From positions 118,255,195 to 118,319,194 of the forward strand of contig NC_037669.1 of the NCBI RefSeq assembly GCF_003255815.1: 64,000 nt of DNA, read 5' to 3'. Made by a program: the position numbers and the translations under genes. Below are positions 1-10,281 of this stretch, one piece after another. Positions within the stretch are counted from its first letter, which is position 1. Each line of letters starts with the position of its first letter. The DNA comes from Theropithecus gelada (Eukaryota > Chordata > Mammalia > Primates > Cercopithecidae). Below the pieces are notes generated by a model. The model did no database searches, was not told where the DNA came from, and saw only the letters and a program-made list of their open reading frames with translations.

Positions 1-284
1 GGTGATTTTAGCCTTGAAGGATGGTAGTCACTTCTGGCAAAGCACCAATATAAGCATAAGTCTGTTGGTGGGAAAGTTCACGGTACAGCACAGCTTTGTT
101 GATGGGAAGAGTGTGGGAGATTGGGATAGAATAATGGACGCAGCACAGATCAGAGGAGAAACCAGAGAGGCCATATTGAAATTAAACGTTAAACTCAACT
201 GGAAAGCAATTGCCTGTGCACACTGCGGCCAGTGTGGTCTGCAAGTCAGAAGCTCTCTGCTCTATTCTGGCATCCTCTGTGTCT
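1..284. other. unassigned sequence at left edge
   Basis: No repeat family or exon was recognised. An open frame of 95 codons runs through it, but it has no similarity I recognise and no splice or codon signature, so it is not called as a gene. Confidence 0.4.
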
Positions 285-392
285 TCTGAGGCTTCTTTCA
301 CCTCTCTGGGCCTCAGTGTCCATACATGTAAAATGAAAATACTACTCTGCCGACTTCATGAAGTTACTATAATGATTAGATAATGTAGATTA
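285..392 (+). repeat. MIR-like fragment
   Basis: The stretch reading CACCTCTCTGGGCCTCAGT followed by a GTAAAATGAAAAT-type segment matches the core of the mammalian MIR SINE in sense orientation. It is diverged and truncated at both ends. The call rests on the core motif alone. Confidence 0.5.
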
Positions 393-1158
393 TTACTGAT
401 TTTCAATGTTGGGTGGTAGAGGAGTTGGTTAGAGCTATGCTATTTAACTTTTCAGAGCTCAGAACATAAATAATTTTTAATGTAAAACAGCCTTCAAAAT
501 TCTCTTTAAATAATATTGCGAGACCCACAGAGACATAAATCAAAAACAAGTTAATCATATATAATGGCAATGATGATAAAATTGCTTTTTTATGAGCTTT
601 TTAATATAGATGCTATTAAGATTCCAATTCAAAGGAAACTAAAAATTAGAGAGGGGAAGCCGTTTTCTACAGTTACGGGCTGGGAAGTAGCAGAGCTAAG
701 TCTATAAACTCAAGCAGCCAGACTTAAGCTGAAATGCTTAACACAGGCTAAACTGCTCTAAAATAAAGCAAGAATGCTATGATCTTGTGTATAGTTTTAA
801 TAAAAGAAAAAATACATACTTTTGTGAATATTATCCAAGTATTATTAATCCAAAAAGATAATTTTTAATTCTCTTTTATTTAAAAAGGTACACAAAAGAA
901 AAAATATTTAATATTAACATTATGAATCAGTGAATTGAATTTAAAATGGGATACTATTTTTAGTTAATATTTTAGCAGATGCCTTAAAACATTGTTCATG
1001 TATTTTTTTTTTCAGTTTATAAATTAAGACATGTTCATCATAGAAAACTGAAAAAATATTGAACAGCATAAAGGCAATAAAACAACCCACAATGTTATCA
1101 TTAACATTTTATTAAATGTCTTTCCAATCTTTATAAATATGCTACACTATTAAGAATT
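393..1158. other. unassigned AT-rich sequence
   Basis: AT-rich DNA with no recognised gene or repeat and no long open frame. It ends where the GC-richer 5' part of the SLC31A1 retrocopy begins. Confidence 0.4.
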
Positions 1159-1161
1159 ATG

Positions 1162-1930
1162 AATGTTGGGGGTGGGAAATCCTCAGCCTCAGTGGCGGTC
1201 ATGGACACGTTGAGCTGGGTAGAAGTGGAGGGGCCATTTGAGGAGTCGGGAGGGGGTGACAGGCTAAGATTTGGAGAGAGAGGCACTCGTGGCTGGACTC
1301 AACCTGGGAAGAATCTTCTGCTGACTCTCAACTTTTCCTGGAAAAAATGAATCATTCCCATCATATGGGGATGAGCTATATGGGCTCCAATAGTACCATG
1401 CAGCCTTCTTACCATCACCCAACAACTTCAGCCTCACACTCCCATGATGGAGGAGACAGCAACATGAAGATGATGATGCCTATTACCTTCTACTTTGGCT
1501 TTGAGAATGTGGAATTACTGTTTTCTGGTTTGGTGATCAATACAGCTGGAGAAATGGCTGGAGTTTTTGTGGCAGTGTTTTTACTAGCAATGTTCTATAA
1601 AGGACTCAAGATAGCCCGAGACAGCCTGGCCTGCTGTGTAAGTCACAAGTCAGCATTCGCTACAATTCCATGCCTGTCCCAGGACCAAATGGAACCATCC
1701 TTATGGAGACACAAAAAACTGTTAGGCAGCAGATGCTAAGCTTTCCTCACCTCCTACAAACAGTGCTGCACATCATCCAGGTGGTCATAAGCTACTTCCT
1801 CATGCTCATCTTCATGACCTACAATGGGTACCTCTGCCTTGCAGTAACAGTAGGGGCTGGTACAGGATACTTCCTCTTCAGCTGGAAGAAGGCAGTGGTA
1901 GTAGACGTCACAGAGCATTGCCATTGATGT
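1162..1930 (+). pseudogene. SLC31A1: SLC31A1 (CTR1) processed pseudogene, coding part
   Basis: Intronless copy of the high-affinity copper transporter CTR1. The parent is a plasma-membrane protein of about 190 residues with three membrane spans that imports Cu(I). Reading starts at the ATG at 1347. The His/Met-rich N-terminus (MNHSHHMGMSYM), the MMM cluster, TM1, the TM2 Met pair (LMLIFM), the TM3 GAGTG motif and the C-terminal HCH are all recognisable. A 5-bp tandem duplication of GCCTG (1624-1628 and 1629-1633) shifts the frame after about 93 codons. The rest of the protein (from MPVPGPNG at 1670 to the stop at 1925-1927) is open in another frame. Codon 2 is Asn, where the parent has Asp as I recall it. 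About 180 bp of GC-richer 5' UTR-like sequence precedes the ATG. All parental introns are absent, so it arose by retrotransposition. No function is expected. Confidence 0.93.
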
Positions 1931-2424
1931 CAGACTCTATGGTGTGGCCTTATTGATTGCATTGGGAAGCTGTTCAACACTTGAAGACATGATTCCTGCT
2001 CCAATCATCCCTTCTTCCTCCTCTTTGTGCACATACACACACACACACACACACCACACACCTGCTCAATAGAGGTTTAGTTTATAGTCTCTGAGCTAAA
2101 GTAGTAAGCTCCCAAATTGTTTTTGCTAATAAGCTGAGATTCCCGTTTCTCTGAAGGAGAAGCCCGCATGAGATGTCTTTTCCTTCTCTATCATCTTACG
2201 GCCAAATTATATGTTCTTGTCTAATCCATGCAGCTTTTTGTTCATTGACTTGATCATCTGCTTCCTTTTTGAATGTTTAACAGATAGTAAGTAAATTTGG
2301 TATTTTTCCTCCCTGGGTCAGTGATTGAAAGGGGTTAACTTCAGCCAGGATTGATGGCAGCTGAAGGAAATTCTTGCCCAACTAAACCCAGAACTCAAAC
2401 TTAACATTAGAAAATAAGGTCCAG

Positions 2425-2733
2425 GGCCGGGCGCAGTGGCCCACGCCTGTACTCTCAGCACTCTGGGGGCCCAAGGCAGGCTCGATCACCTGAGGACAGG
2501 AGTTCGAGACTAGCCTGGCCAACATGGTGAAACCCCGTCTCTACTAAAAATACAAAAATTAGCTGGGCGTGGTGGTGGGCACCTGTAATCCCAGCTATTC
2601 AGAAGACTGAGGCAGGAGGATCACTTGAACCTAGGAGGCGGACGTTGCAGTGAGCCAAGATGGTGCCACTGCACTCCAGCCTGGGCGACAAGAGTGAAAC
2701 TCCGTCTCAAAAAAAAAAAAAAAAAAAAAAAAA
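2425..2733 (+). mobile_element. Alu (S-like)
   Basis: Full-length dimeric Alu starting GGCCGGGCGCAGTGG and ending in an A-tail of about 25 nt. It sits in the presumed 3' UTR of the SLC31A1 retrocopy. Confidence 0.95.
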
Positions 2734-2983
2734 TTAGAAGGTACAGCTTTTGGATTCAATGAGTGGGAAATACATTGTGCCTTTCTCTTGATGTGATGCA
2801 TTATACCAAAATCTTCGTAACATGCAGAGGGGTAGTTTGAAACTAAACACAGGCTTAGAGCTTGCAGTGTATTCTTGGATGGCTGACTCATCGACTTGCA
2901 TTCCCACTTAACACTTTGATTAGCATGAACTTGCCAATCAAAAAATGACAATCAATTTGAGAAAATAGAAATAGATATTATTA

Positions 2984-3273
2984 GGCCTAGTGCGGCGGCT
3001 CAGCCTGTAATCCCAGCACTTTGGGAGGCCGAGGTGGGCAGATCACGAGGTCACGCGACTGAGACCAGTCTGACTAACATGATGAAACCCTGCCTCTACT
3101 AAAAACACAAAAATTAGCCGGGCATGGTGGCGTGTGCCTGTAATCCCAGCTACTCTCTTGAGGCAGGAGAATTGCTTGAACCCGGGAAGCGGAGATTGCA
3201 GTGAGCCGAGATCACACCACTGCACTCCAGCCTGGTGACAGAGCGAGGCTTCATCTCAAAAAAAAAAGGAAAA
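2984..3273 (+). mobile_element. Alu with target-site duplication
   Basis: Full-length Alu starting GGCCTAGTGCGGCGG. The flanks repeat AGAAATAGATATT (before 2981 and from 3274), marking the insertion site. Confidence 0.95.
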
Positions 3274-3406
3274 AGAAATAGATATTTTTAAATAATACCA
3301 TTCGCAGTTTACTTTGACTTGATACCTTGGTTTGTCCCAGCTGAAGTGAAGCAAAAGAATTTGAATTATTTTTCCCACTATTGTTTTCGCATGTCTGCCT
3401 CTGAAA

Positions 3407-3552
3407 CAGTGATTTTCAAGCTTTACAGTGCATCAACATCACCTGTAGGGCTTGTTAAAATACTAATTGCTGGGCCTCAATGCAAAAGCCCCCAAAGTGG
3501 CACTTCTGAGTTCCTGCTGATGCTACAAGGGACCACACTTTGAGAATCTCTG
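3407..3552 (-). mobile_element. MER5A-like hAT mini-transposon
   Basis: Starts CAGTGATTTTCAAGCTTTA and ends CACACTTTGAGAATCTCTG, the near-palindromic ends of MER5A (hAT-Charlie). Inner phrases such as ATCACCTGTAGGGCTTGTTAAAA also match. The interior is shortened and the flanks show no clear 8-bp duplication. Confidence 0.8.
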
Positions 3553-4615
3553 CTTTAAACTAAGAAAATATGAGCTGGTGGATTGGCTGCCTGGTATTGG
3601 GCATGGATATTTGAATTGCTGATTGGTAGATGGTGTGTCTGGACCTAACTCATATAGTAAACACTGTTGATCAATACCTAATCATTCCACATTTATTGAG
3701 CTCCACCTGTGTGTATGTGTACCCAAGCACATATGCGTGAAGGGCTATAGCCAAAGTATTTTTACTAGCCTATATGAAGTCACTAGTCCTTATTTTTAAA
3801 GGTCTATGACTTCTTGGAAGTAGTTTGATAGTTGAGAGAGACCTTTGATCTGCAGTGTAAATCTACCAGTCATGGGCCAGAAGGGCAAAAGCCCAGTTCT
3901 CTCTTTGGAAAGACTCAGGGTGTGGTTTGCTGGTGGCCAGATTTTCCTCAGGCTCCAACAACTGTGTTCATACCAAGAAGATTCTCATCCTCTATGTAAG
4001 CATCTTTGTTATTAGTGAGGGTTTAATTACTTTACAAGTGGCCAAAACCCCTATTCTCAAAGAAGAACCACAATGGATTTTTATTCTGTTCAGTTGTAGT
4101 CTATACTGAAGTCTTATTCCCGGTTCAAACTACCTCTTTAAATTGATTTGTCTTGTGCTGGTCTGTTAAATCCTGCCCTCCTTGGTGCTAGATCCAGTTG
4201 TGCCTCAGGGCAGAGGAAATAAAACACAGCTATCCTGTTGGCCTTTGTACTTTCTCCATGGGTGCCAGTTAAATATTGGAGAGCAAGGAATGTGTACTTG
4301 TATGGCTTTGAACCAAGAGAGGGTTATGAGCCTACTGGATTGAGGTTAAAATCCAAGAACCAACATTTAGAGCTTTGTGCTTTTCTCTCATTCCATCACC
4401 TTGCAATGATGATACTTAACATGAGCAGCGTGAATGACAGGTACTGACAAAGTCCAACACAAAGATGTAATACAACCTGTTGTCTCAAGCCAAGGAATTA
4501 TAAAACCATAACAAATAAATAGAAATCAATAGTTAGTAGTGACACTGGTGCTCTCTAGAAATCTCAGCATGAACTGCTGTAGAATACCCTCCCAGCAACA
4601 GAACCTTATCAGTAA
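3553..4615. other. unassigned sequence (possible retrocopy UTR)
   Basis: No repeat or exon recognised. It may be part of the SLC31A1 retrocopy 3' UTR. Short open frames here have no recognisable product. Confidence 0.35.
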
Positions 4616-4919
4616 GGCCAGCTAGACACAATGGCTCACGCCTGTAATCCCAACACTTTGGGAGGCCAAGGTGGGAGGATGGCTTGTGTCCAAAACTTTG
4701 AGACCAGCCTGGGCAACATAGTGAGATCCCGTCTCTATAAAAAAATCAAAAATTAGCTGGGTGTGGTGCTGCACATCTGTAGTCCTGGCTACTTGGGAGG
4801 CTGAGGCAGGAGGATTGCTTTAGTCCAGGAGGTCGAGGCTGCAGTGAGCCATGATTGAGCCATTGCACTCAGCTCGGGTGATAGAGCAAGACCCTGTCTC
4901 AGGAAAAAAAAAAAAAAAG
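4616..4919 (+). mobile_element. Alu (J-like, old)
   Basis: Dimeric Alu with old-type wording (GGAGGATGGCTTGTGTCCAA, GGGCAACATAGTGAGATCCC). Its tail continues as A-rich GAAAA sequence to about 4937. Confidence 0.93.
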
Positions 4920-4937
4920 AAAAGAAAAAAGAAAGAA

Positions 4938-5822
4938 GAAACTTCAAAGCCAGTTAAGACTAAATGCTATGACTTTGAAATTCACAGAAATAAATAAATA
5001 GCGGTTTAGGTTAGGTCTGCAGGTATTCAGGATAGAGATACAGGTATCCAGGATAGAGATAATCTCCTGAAAAATGTGAATTTCAGAGATTCCTAGACCA
5101 GCTGCCAAACGATGAAGCCAGTGAAGGAGAAAAAGCTTAAATTCCATCTTGAACCCTTGGACTGTGATAATACAATGATTTAATTAACTTTTCATTTCTG
5201 TATACCTGTTCATTTGGAATTTAATGCTTGACTTCTTTGTTCGTTTGGATCTAAACTTCTCTTTTCCTCCTTCCCCATTCACATCTATTAGAAGATTGCA
5301 TCACCATTTCTTTAGCCTCCTTACTCTGCTATCCTTTCCCTTTTCTTTCAGTGTTTTTGATCTTACATCTACTGTATTAAATCTCCGTAGGCCTCCTGAT
5401 GCATTGGACAGTGTTATGCTGTGGATATAAATACCAACCAGAAATTGGCATTTATAAATCTGTTAGAGACTTTAAGCATGCTTCAAGAGGCAGTTGCCCC
5501 ACTGGAATTTCTATAAGGCTGGTACCCTTCCCAAAGTTACAGAATCTTAGGTGCTGTCTCTAGTCTGTGATGGAGGAACTCCCAGCATCCCCATTGCCCA
5601 TAAATGGAATCCTCACTGTATCCACTAGGAGATTAGAAATCAAAGTTTCTTCACTACTTCTATGGTAGGGTTGTCTAAAATTCCCTTTTAGGCTGTGGGT
5701 ACTGGTCTTGGGTGCTAGTCATAAGGGATTCTTTATAAGGAGCAGGTGGAGGGGAGTACACTTTCATGTCATTCAATTTTGATCCTGCCCTCTCCAGCTA
5801 CTCCTTCAAAAGATACAGTCTG
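4938..5822. other. unassigned sequence
   Basis: No repeat or gene recognised. A short imperfect direct repeat occurs at about 5030-5060 (GGTATNCAGGATAGAGATA twice). Confidence 0.35.
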
Positions 5823-6103
5823 GGCCTGGCGCAGTGGCTCACACACTTTGGGATGCTGAGAGGGGGTGGATCACCTGAGGTCGGGAGTTTGAGACCAGCC
5901 TGGTAAAACCCTGCCTCTACTAAAAACACAATAATTAGCCGGGTGTGGTGGCACATGCCTGTAATCCCAGTTACTCTGGAGGTTGAGGCAGGAGAACCGC
6001 TTGAACCTGGCAGGTGGAGGTTGCAGGGAGCCAAGATGGCACCACTGCACTCCATCCTGGGCGACAAGAGCAAAACTCCATCTCAAAAAAAAACCCCAAA
6101 AAA
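5823..6103 (+). mobile_element. Alu with 5' internal deletion
   Basis: Alu in which GTGGCTCACA runs straight into CACTTTGGG, so the usual CCTGTAATCCCAG is deleted. The rest is full length with a short A/C-rich tail. Confidence 0.93.
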
Positions 6104-6389
6104 GTGCATTTGATATAATGCCTTAGTTACTGGGGTCTACAATTAATGTTGACTGTTTTAGATTGTAAGCTTCTGGAGAGCACTATTGCTGTAGCAGGAA
6201 TGTTTTAACAGTGTCATATGAAAAAGAACAAAATAAATATTTTGATTTTGTGATTAAAAAAATTTAAAATGTTTACATTTGAAGTTATTTTTCTCAGCAA
6301 CAGAATTTTCACTCACTGCTAATTTTTCCCACTTTACTATATTTAAGAAGATATGATTTGTATTATATATTTATATATTACACAAATTT
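6104..6389. other. unassigned sequence with mRNA-like end
   Basis: Contains AATAAA (6232-6237) and an A-run (6256-6262), proposed as the end of the SLC31A1 retrocopy. The remainder is AT-rich and unassigned. Confidence 0.35.
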
Positions 6390-7640
6390 ACATAGTCAGA
6401 TACCATCTAACACTAGTCAGAATGGCTGTTACTGAAACGTCAAAAGATAGCAGATGCTGGCCAGGCGCGGTGGCTCACACCTGTAATCCCAGCACCTGGG
6501 GAGGCTGAGGTGGGCAGATCACAAGGTCAGGAGATCGAGACCATCCTGGCTAACACGGTGAAACCCTGTCTCCACTAAAAAATACAAAAAATACAAAAAA
6601 TTAGCCAGGCATGGTGGCGGGCGCCTGTAGTCCCAGCTACTCGGGAGGCTGAGGCAGGAGAATGGTGTGAACTTGGAAGGAGGAACTTGCAGTGAGCCTA
6701 GATTGCACCACTGCACTCCAGCCTGGGCAACGGAGTGAGGTTCTGTTTCAAAAAAAAAAAAAAAAAAAAAAAAAAGATAGCAGATGCTGGCAAGGTTGTG
6801 GAGAAAAAGAAATGCTTGTACACTGTTGGTGGGAGTGTGAATTAGTTCAGCCATTATGGAAGACAGTGTGGCAATTCTTCAAAGACCTAAAAACAGAAAT
6901 ACCATTCAACTCAGCAACCCCATTACTGGGTATATACCCAAAGAAATAGAAATAATTCTATTAGAAAACACATACACATATATGTTCACTGAAGCACTAT
7001 TCACAATATCAAAGAGATAGAATCAACCCAAATGCCCATCAGTGATAGAACGGATAAAGAAAAAGTGGTACATATACACCATGGAATACTATGCACCCAT
7101 AAAAAAGAACAAGATCAGACGGGTGTGGTGGCTTATGCCTGGGGACACGGATGGAGCTGGAGGTCATTATCTTAAACTAACACAGGAACAGAAAACCAAA
7201 TATTACATGTTCTCACTCATAAGTGGGCATTGAACAATGAGAACACATGGACACAGGGAGGGGAATATCACAAACGGGGCTTGCTGGGGAGGGGGGGCAA
7301 GGGGAGGGATAGCATTAGGACAAACACCTAATGCATGTGGGGCTTAATACCTAATGCATGCAGGGCCCATAATCCTTAGCAAACTAATGCAGGAACAGAA
7401 AACCAAATACCATATGTTCTCACTTATAAGTGGGAGCTAAATGATGAGAATACATGGACACATAGAGGGGAACAATACACACTGGCACCTTTCGGAGGGT
7501 GGAGGATGGGAGGAGGGAGAGGATCAGGAAAAATAACTAATGCATACTAGGCTTAAAATCTGGGTGATGAAATACTCTATACAACAGAGTTTACCTATGT
7601 AACAAACCTGCACTTGTACCCTTGAACTTGAAAGTTAAAA
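6390..7640 (+). mobile_element. L1 3'-end fragments, chimeric
   Basis: End of an L1 ORF2 in sense, with typical phrases for the inhibitor-like C-terminus (TACTGGGTATATACCCAAAG, ATGGAATACTATGCA). It is split by an Alu at 6459. After 7116 a 24-bp Alu-head-like piece replaces L1 bases. From about 7368 a second, differently worded L1 3' UTR begins again at the CCTTAGCAAACTAATGCAGG point and runs to about 7640. Two L1 3' ends are therefore joined head to tail with no poly(A) between them. Confidence 0.88.
6459..6773 (+). mobile_element. AluY-like with target-site duplication
   Basis: Full-length Alu with Y-type wording (AGATCGAGACCATCCTGGCTA). AAAAGATAGCAGATGCTGG is present on both sides, so it inserted into the L1. 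Confidence 0.95.
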
Positions 7641-8207
7641 AATTATACAATCATATTTACATATGATTATATATAAAATAATGATATAGCAATTATATAT
7701 ATTTTACATTAAAAATGTACAAATCTTCAGAGTACAGCTCAATGAATGTTTATATACACCCATGTAACCACCATGCAGATCAAGAAATAAAATATTTCTA
7801 GCACCCCAGAGGGCTCACTTGTGTCCCCTTCCAGCCAATGCCATCCCCATCTAGGATGATTGTTGATTTTCTCTCTATCACCACTGACTAATTTTGTCTG
7901 CTTTGAACTTCTTATAAGGCATACATTATATATTTCTGGTGTCTGTTTTTTTTTAAAGCCACATTGGTACATATCTCAGTAGTTTGTTCATTTTCATTTC
8001 TATGTAGTTTTCCACTGTATGAAAATAATACAATGTATTCATCCATTCTAGGGCATTGAGTTGTTTCTAGTTTGGCTTTAAAAAAAAAGAAGCTACGAAC
8101 ATTCTTGTACCTGCCTTTTGGGTGTACATAAGCACTTATTTCTCTTGGGTATATACTGAAAAGTAGAATTGTTGGATGATAACGTATACATACATTTAGC
8201 TTTAGTA

Positions 8208-8586
8208 TTAGGTTGGTGCAAAAGTAATTACAGGTTGTGCCGTTGAAAGTAATGGTGGCCGGGTGCGGTGGTTCATGTGGGTAATCTCAACAGTTTGGGA
8301 GGCTGAGGTGGGTGGATCACAAGGTCAGGAGATCAAGACCATCCTGGCTAACATGGTGAAACCCCGTCGCCACTAAAAATACAAAAAATTAGCCGGTCGT
8401 GGTGTTGGGCACCTGTAGTCCCAGCTACTCGGGAGGCTGAGGCAGGAGAATGGCGTGAACCTGGGAGGCGGATCTTTCTGTGAGCTGAGGTCACACCACT
8501 GCACTCCAGCCTGGGCGACAGAGCAAGACTCCATCTCAAAAAATAAAAATAAGAAAGTAATGGCAATTACTTTTGCACCAACCTAA
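8208..8586. mobile_element. MADE1 mariner mini-transposon, split by Alu
   Basis: The left arm starts TTAGGTTGGTGCAAAAGTAA (8208) and the right arm ends TTACTTTTGCACCAACCTAA (8586). These are the perfect inverted ends of the 80-bp MADE1 element, flanked by the mariner TA target (8206-8207 and 8587-8588). MADE1 palindromes are the known source of many primate miR-548 hairpins. Here the loop is separated by an Alu, so the two arms are about 300 bp apart. Confidence 0.93.
8257..8552 (+). mobile_element. Alu inserted in MADE1
   Basis: Y-type Alu flanked by GAAAGTAATGG on both sides (8245-8255 and 8553-8563). The duplicated bases come from the MADE1 loop, giving a clear order: L1M, then MADE1, then Alu. 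Confidence 0.94.
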
Positions 8587-8844
8587 TAGTTATTGTCAAG
8601 CAGTATTCCAAAGTGGGTTTACAATTTATAGTCTCACCAGCAATTTGTGAGAGTTCCAGTTATTCGACATATTTGCCAGCACGTGCATTGTCAGTCCTTT
8701 TAATTTTAGTTGTCTGCCACAGGTATAGCAGTATTTCACTGAGGTTGTAATTTGATTTCCTTTATGACTAATAATGATGGTAATATGTCTATTGGTCATT
8801 TGGATACCCTTTTTGGATACAGTAAAGTGCCTGTTAAAGTGTTG

Positions 8845-9156
8845 TTCTGTTTGTTTGTTTGTTTCAGAGTCTCATTCTGTTGCCCAGGATGGAGTGCAGT
8901 GAGCTGAGATCAGGTGACCTCCTGAGCTCAGTGATGTGCACTTACCTCCTGGGCTCAAGTGATCCTCCCACCCTGGCCTCCCAAGTGGCTGGGATTACAA
9001 GTGCGCACCACCATGCAAGGCTAATTTTTGTATTTTTGTAAAGACAGGGTTTCACTATTTTATGCAGGTAGGTCTCAAACTCCTGGGCTCAAGTGATCTT
9101 CCCATCTCAGCCTCCCAAAGTGCTGAGATTACAGTTGTGGGCCACCATGCCCAGCC
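8845..9156 (-). mobile_element. AluJ-like, antisense
   Basis: Antisense Alu with old-type wording (CTCCTGGGCTCAAGTGATC) and an internal rearrangement near 8910-8940. The tail is a (GTTT)n run. Confidence 0.9.
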
Positions 9157-9243
9157 TTTCTTTTCAAAAATTAGGCAGAAATCTGGATACAAGCCTTTTA
9201 TTGGATATATCTATTGTAAATATCTCTTCCCAGTCTTTCACTC

Positions 9244-9547
9244 TTTTTTTTTTTTTTTTTTTTTTGAGAAGCAGTCTCACTCTGTCACCCAGGCTGGAGT
9301 GCAGTGGCACAATCTCGGCTCACTGCAAGCTCCACCTCCCAGGTTCACGTCATTCCCCTGCCTCAGCCTCCTGAGTAGCTGGGACTACAGGCACCTGCCA
9401 CCACACCCGGCTAATTTTTTGTATTTTTTAGTAGAGACGGGGTTTCACCATATTAGCCAGGATGGTCTTAATCTCCTGACCTCGTGATCCGCCCGCCTCG
9501 GCCCCCAGAGTGCTGGGATTACAGGCGTGAGCCACCGCGCCCGGCCC
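9244..9547 (-). mobile_element. AluY-like, antisense, with TSD
   Basis: Full-length antisense Alu with a T-tail of about 23 nt. CCCAGTCTTTCACTCT is repeated at both ends, placing it within the antisense L1M. Confidence 0.95.
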
Positions 9548-9960
9548 CCAGTCTTTCACTCTTAGTGATGTCTTTTAATTAAACTACTGGCTTTTTACAT
9601 AACAAAAAATTAACTGTTCTCTTTACTGGTAGAAATAATGAATTCAATGAATCATCACTTTTAATTTTGTTTGACATCAAACTACTAAAATATAGCTTTA
9701 TTTTACATATGTTTGCAGAATATTAATAAAGAGAATAGCACAGACTGGAGTTTAAGAGACATTGATTTAGAACACCATGCTAATGAAATTGATCTTATTG
9801 GGCAAAGTTAGCACCCCTTCACCCAGGTTGGGAACTAACAAGTAAATGCAGGTCCTTTATGAGAGTGAATGTGGTTCAGCCTAAATCCACTACAACTTAA
9901 CCGAAAATGCAAAAAGGAATTCTTGGATAAAAAAAAGTCATTATCAGAGACTCCTTTTTA

Positions 9961-10281
9961 ATTTTAATTTTTATTTTATTTTATTTTATTTATTTATTTT
10001 TTGAGATGGAGTCTCGCTCTGTCACCCAGGCTGGAGTGCAATGGCGTGATCTCCGCTCACTGCAAGCTCTGCCTCCCAGGTTCACACCATTCTTCTGCCT
10101 CAGCCTCCCGAGTAGCTGGGACTACAGGTGCCCACCACCACGACCGGCTAATTTTTTGTATTTTTAGTAGAGACAGGGTTTCACCACGTTAGCCAGGATG
10201 GTCTCCATCTCCTGACCTTGTGATCTGCCCGCCTCGGCCTCCCAAAGTGCTGGGATTACAGGTGTGATCACTGTGCCCGAC
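9961..10281 (-). mobile_element. Alu, antisense, with TSD
   Basis: Full-length antisense Alu whose tail has become (TTTTA)n. AGAGACTCCTT flanks both sides. Confidence 0.94.

Larger units (their letters stand above)
1931..6262 (+). pseudogene. possible 3' UTR of the SLC31A1 retrocopy
   Basis: No poly(A) tail follows the SLC31A1 coding part. The first mRNA-like end downstream is an AATAAA at 6232-6237 with an A-run at 6256-6262, 18 nt later. Subtracting the four Alus between them leaves roughly 3.1 kb, plausible for the long CTR1 3' UTR. This is inference: I could not align to the parent, and the MER5A at 3407 would have to belong to the parental UTR or to a later insertion. A (CA)n tract lies at about 2034-2056. 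Confidence 0.4.
7735..9620 (-). mobile_element. ancient L1M (ME-like) fragment, antisense
   Basis: The + strand reads as the complement of an old L1 3' UTR and ORF2 end: CTTGGGTATATACTGAAAAGTAGAATTG, CACCAGCAATTTGTGAGAGTTCCAG, and later AATATCTCTTCCCAGTCTTTCACTC. It is interrupted by a MADE1 (8208), an AluJ (8845) and an AluY (9244). It is highly diverged with no open frame. Confidence 0.8.

Noticed and set aside
1159..1350. 63-codon frame upstream of the CTR1 start
   Set aside because: Overlaps the 5' UTR of the SLC31A1 retrocopy; ends just after the retrocopy ATG. No evidence of translation.
7161..7640. Simple tandem duplication of an L1 end
   Set aside because: The two units differ in 3' UTR wording in the way different L1 subfamilies do; recombination or two insertions fits better.
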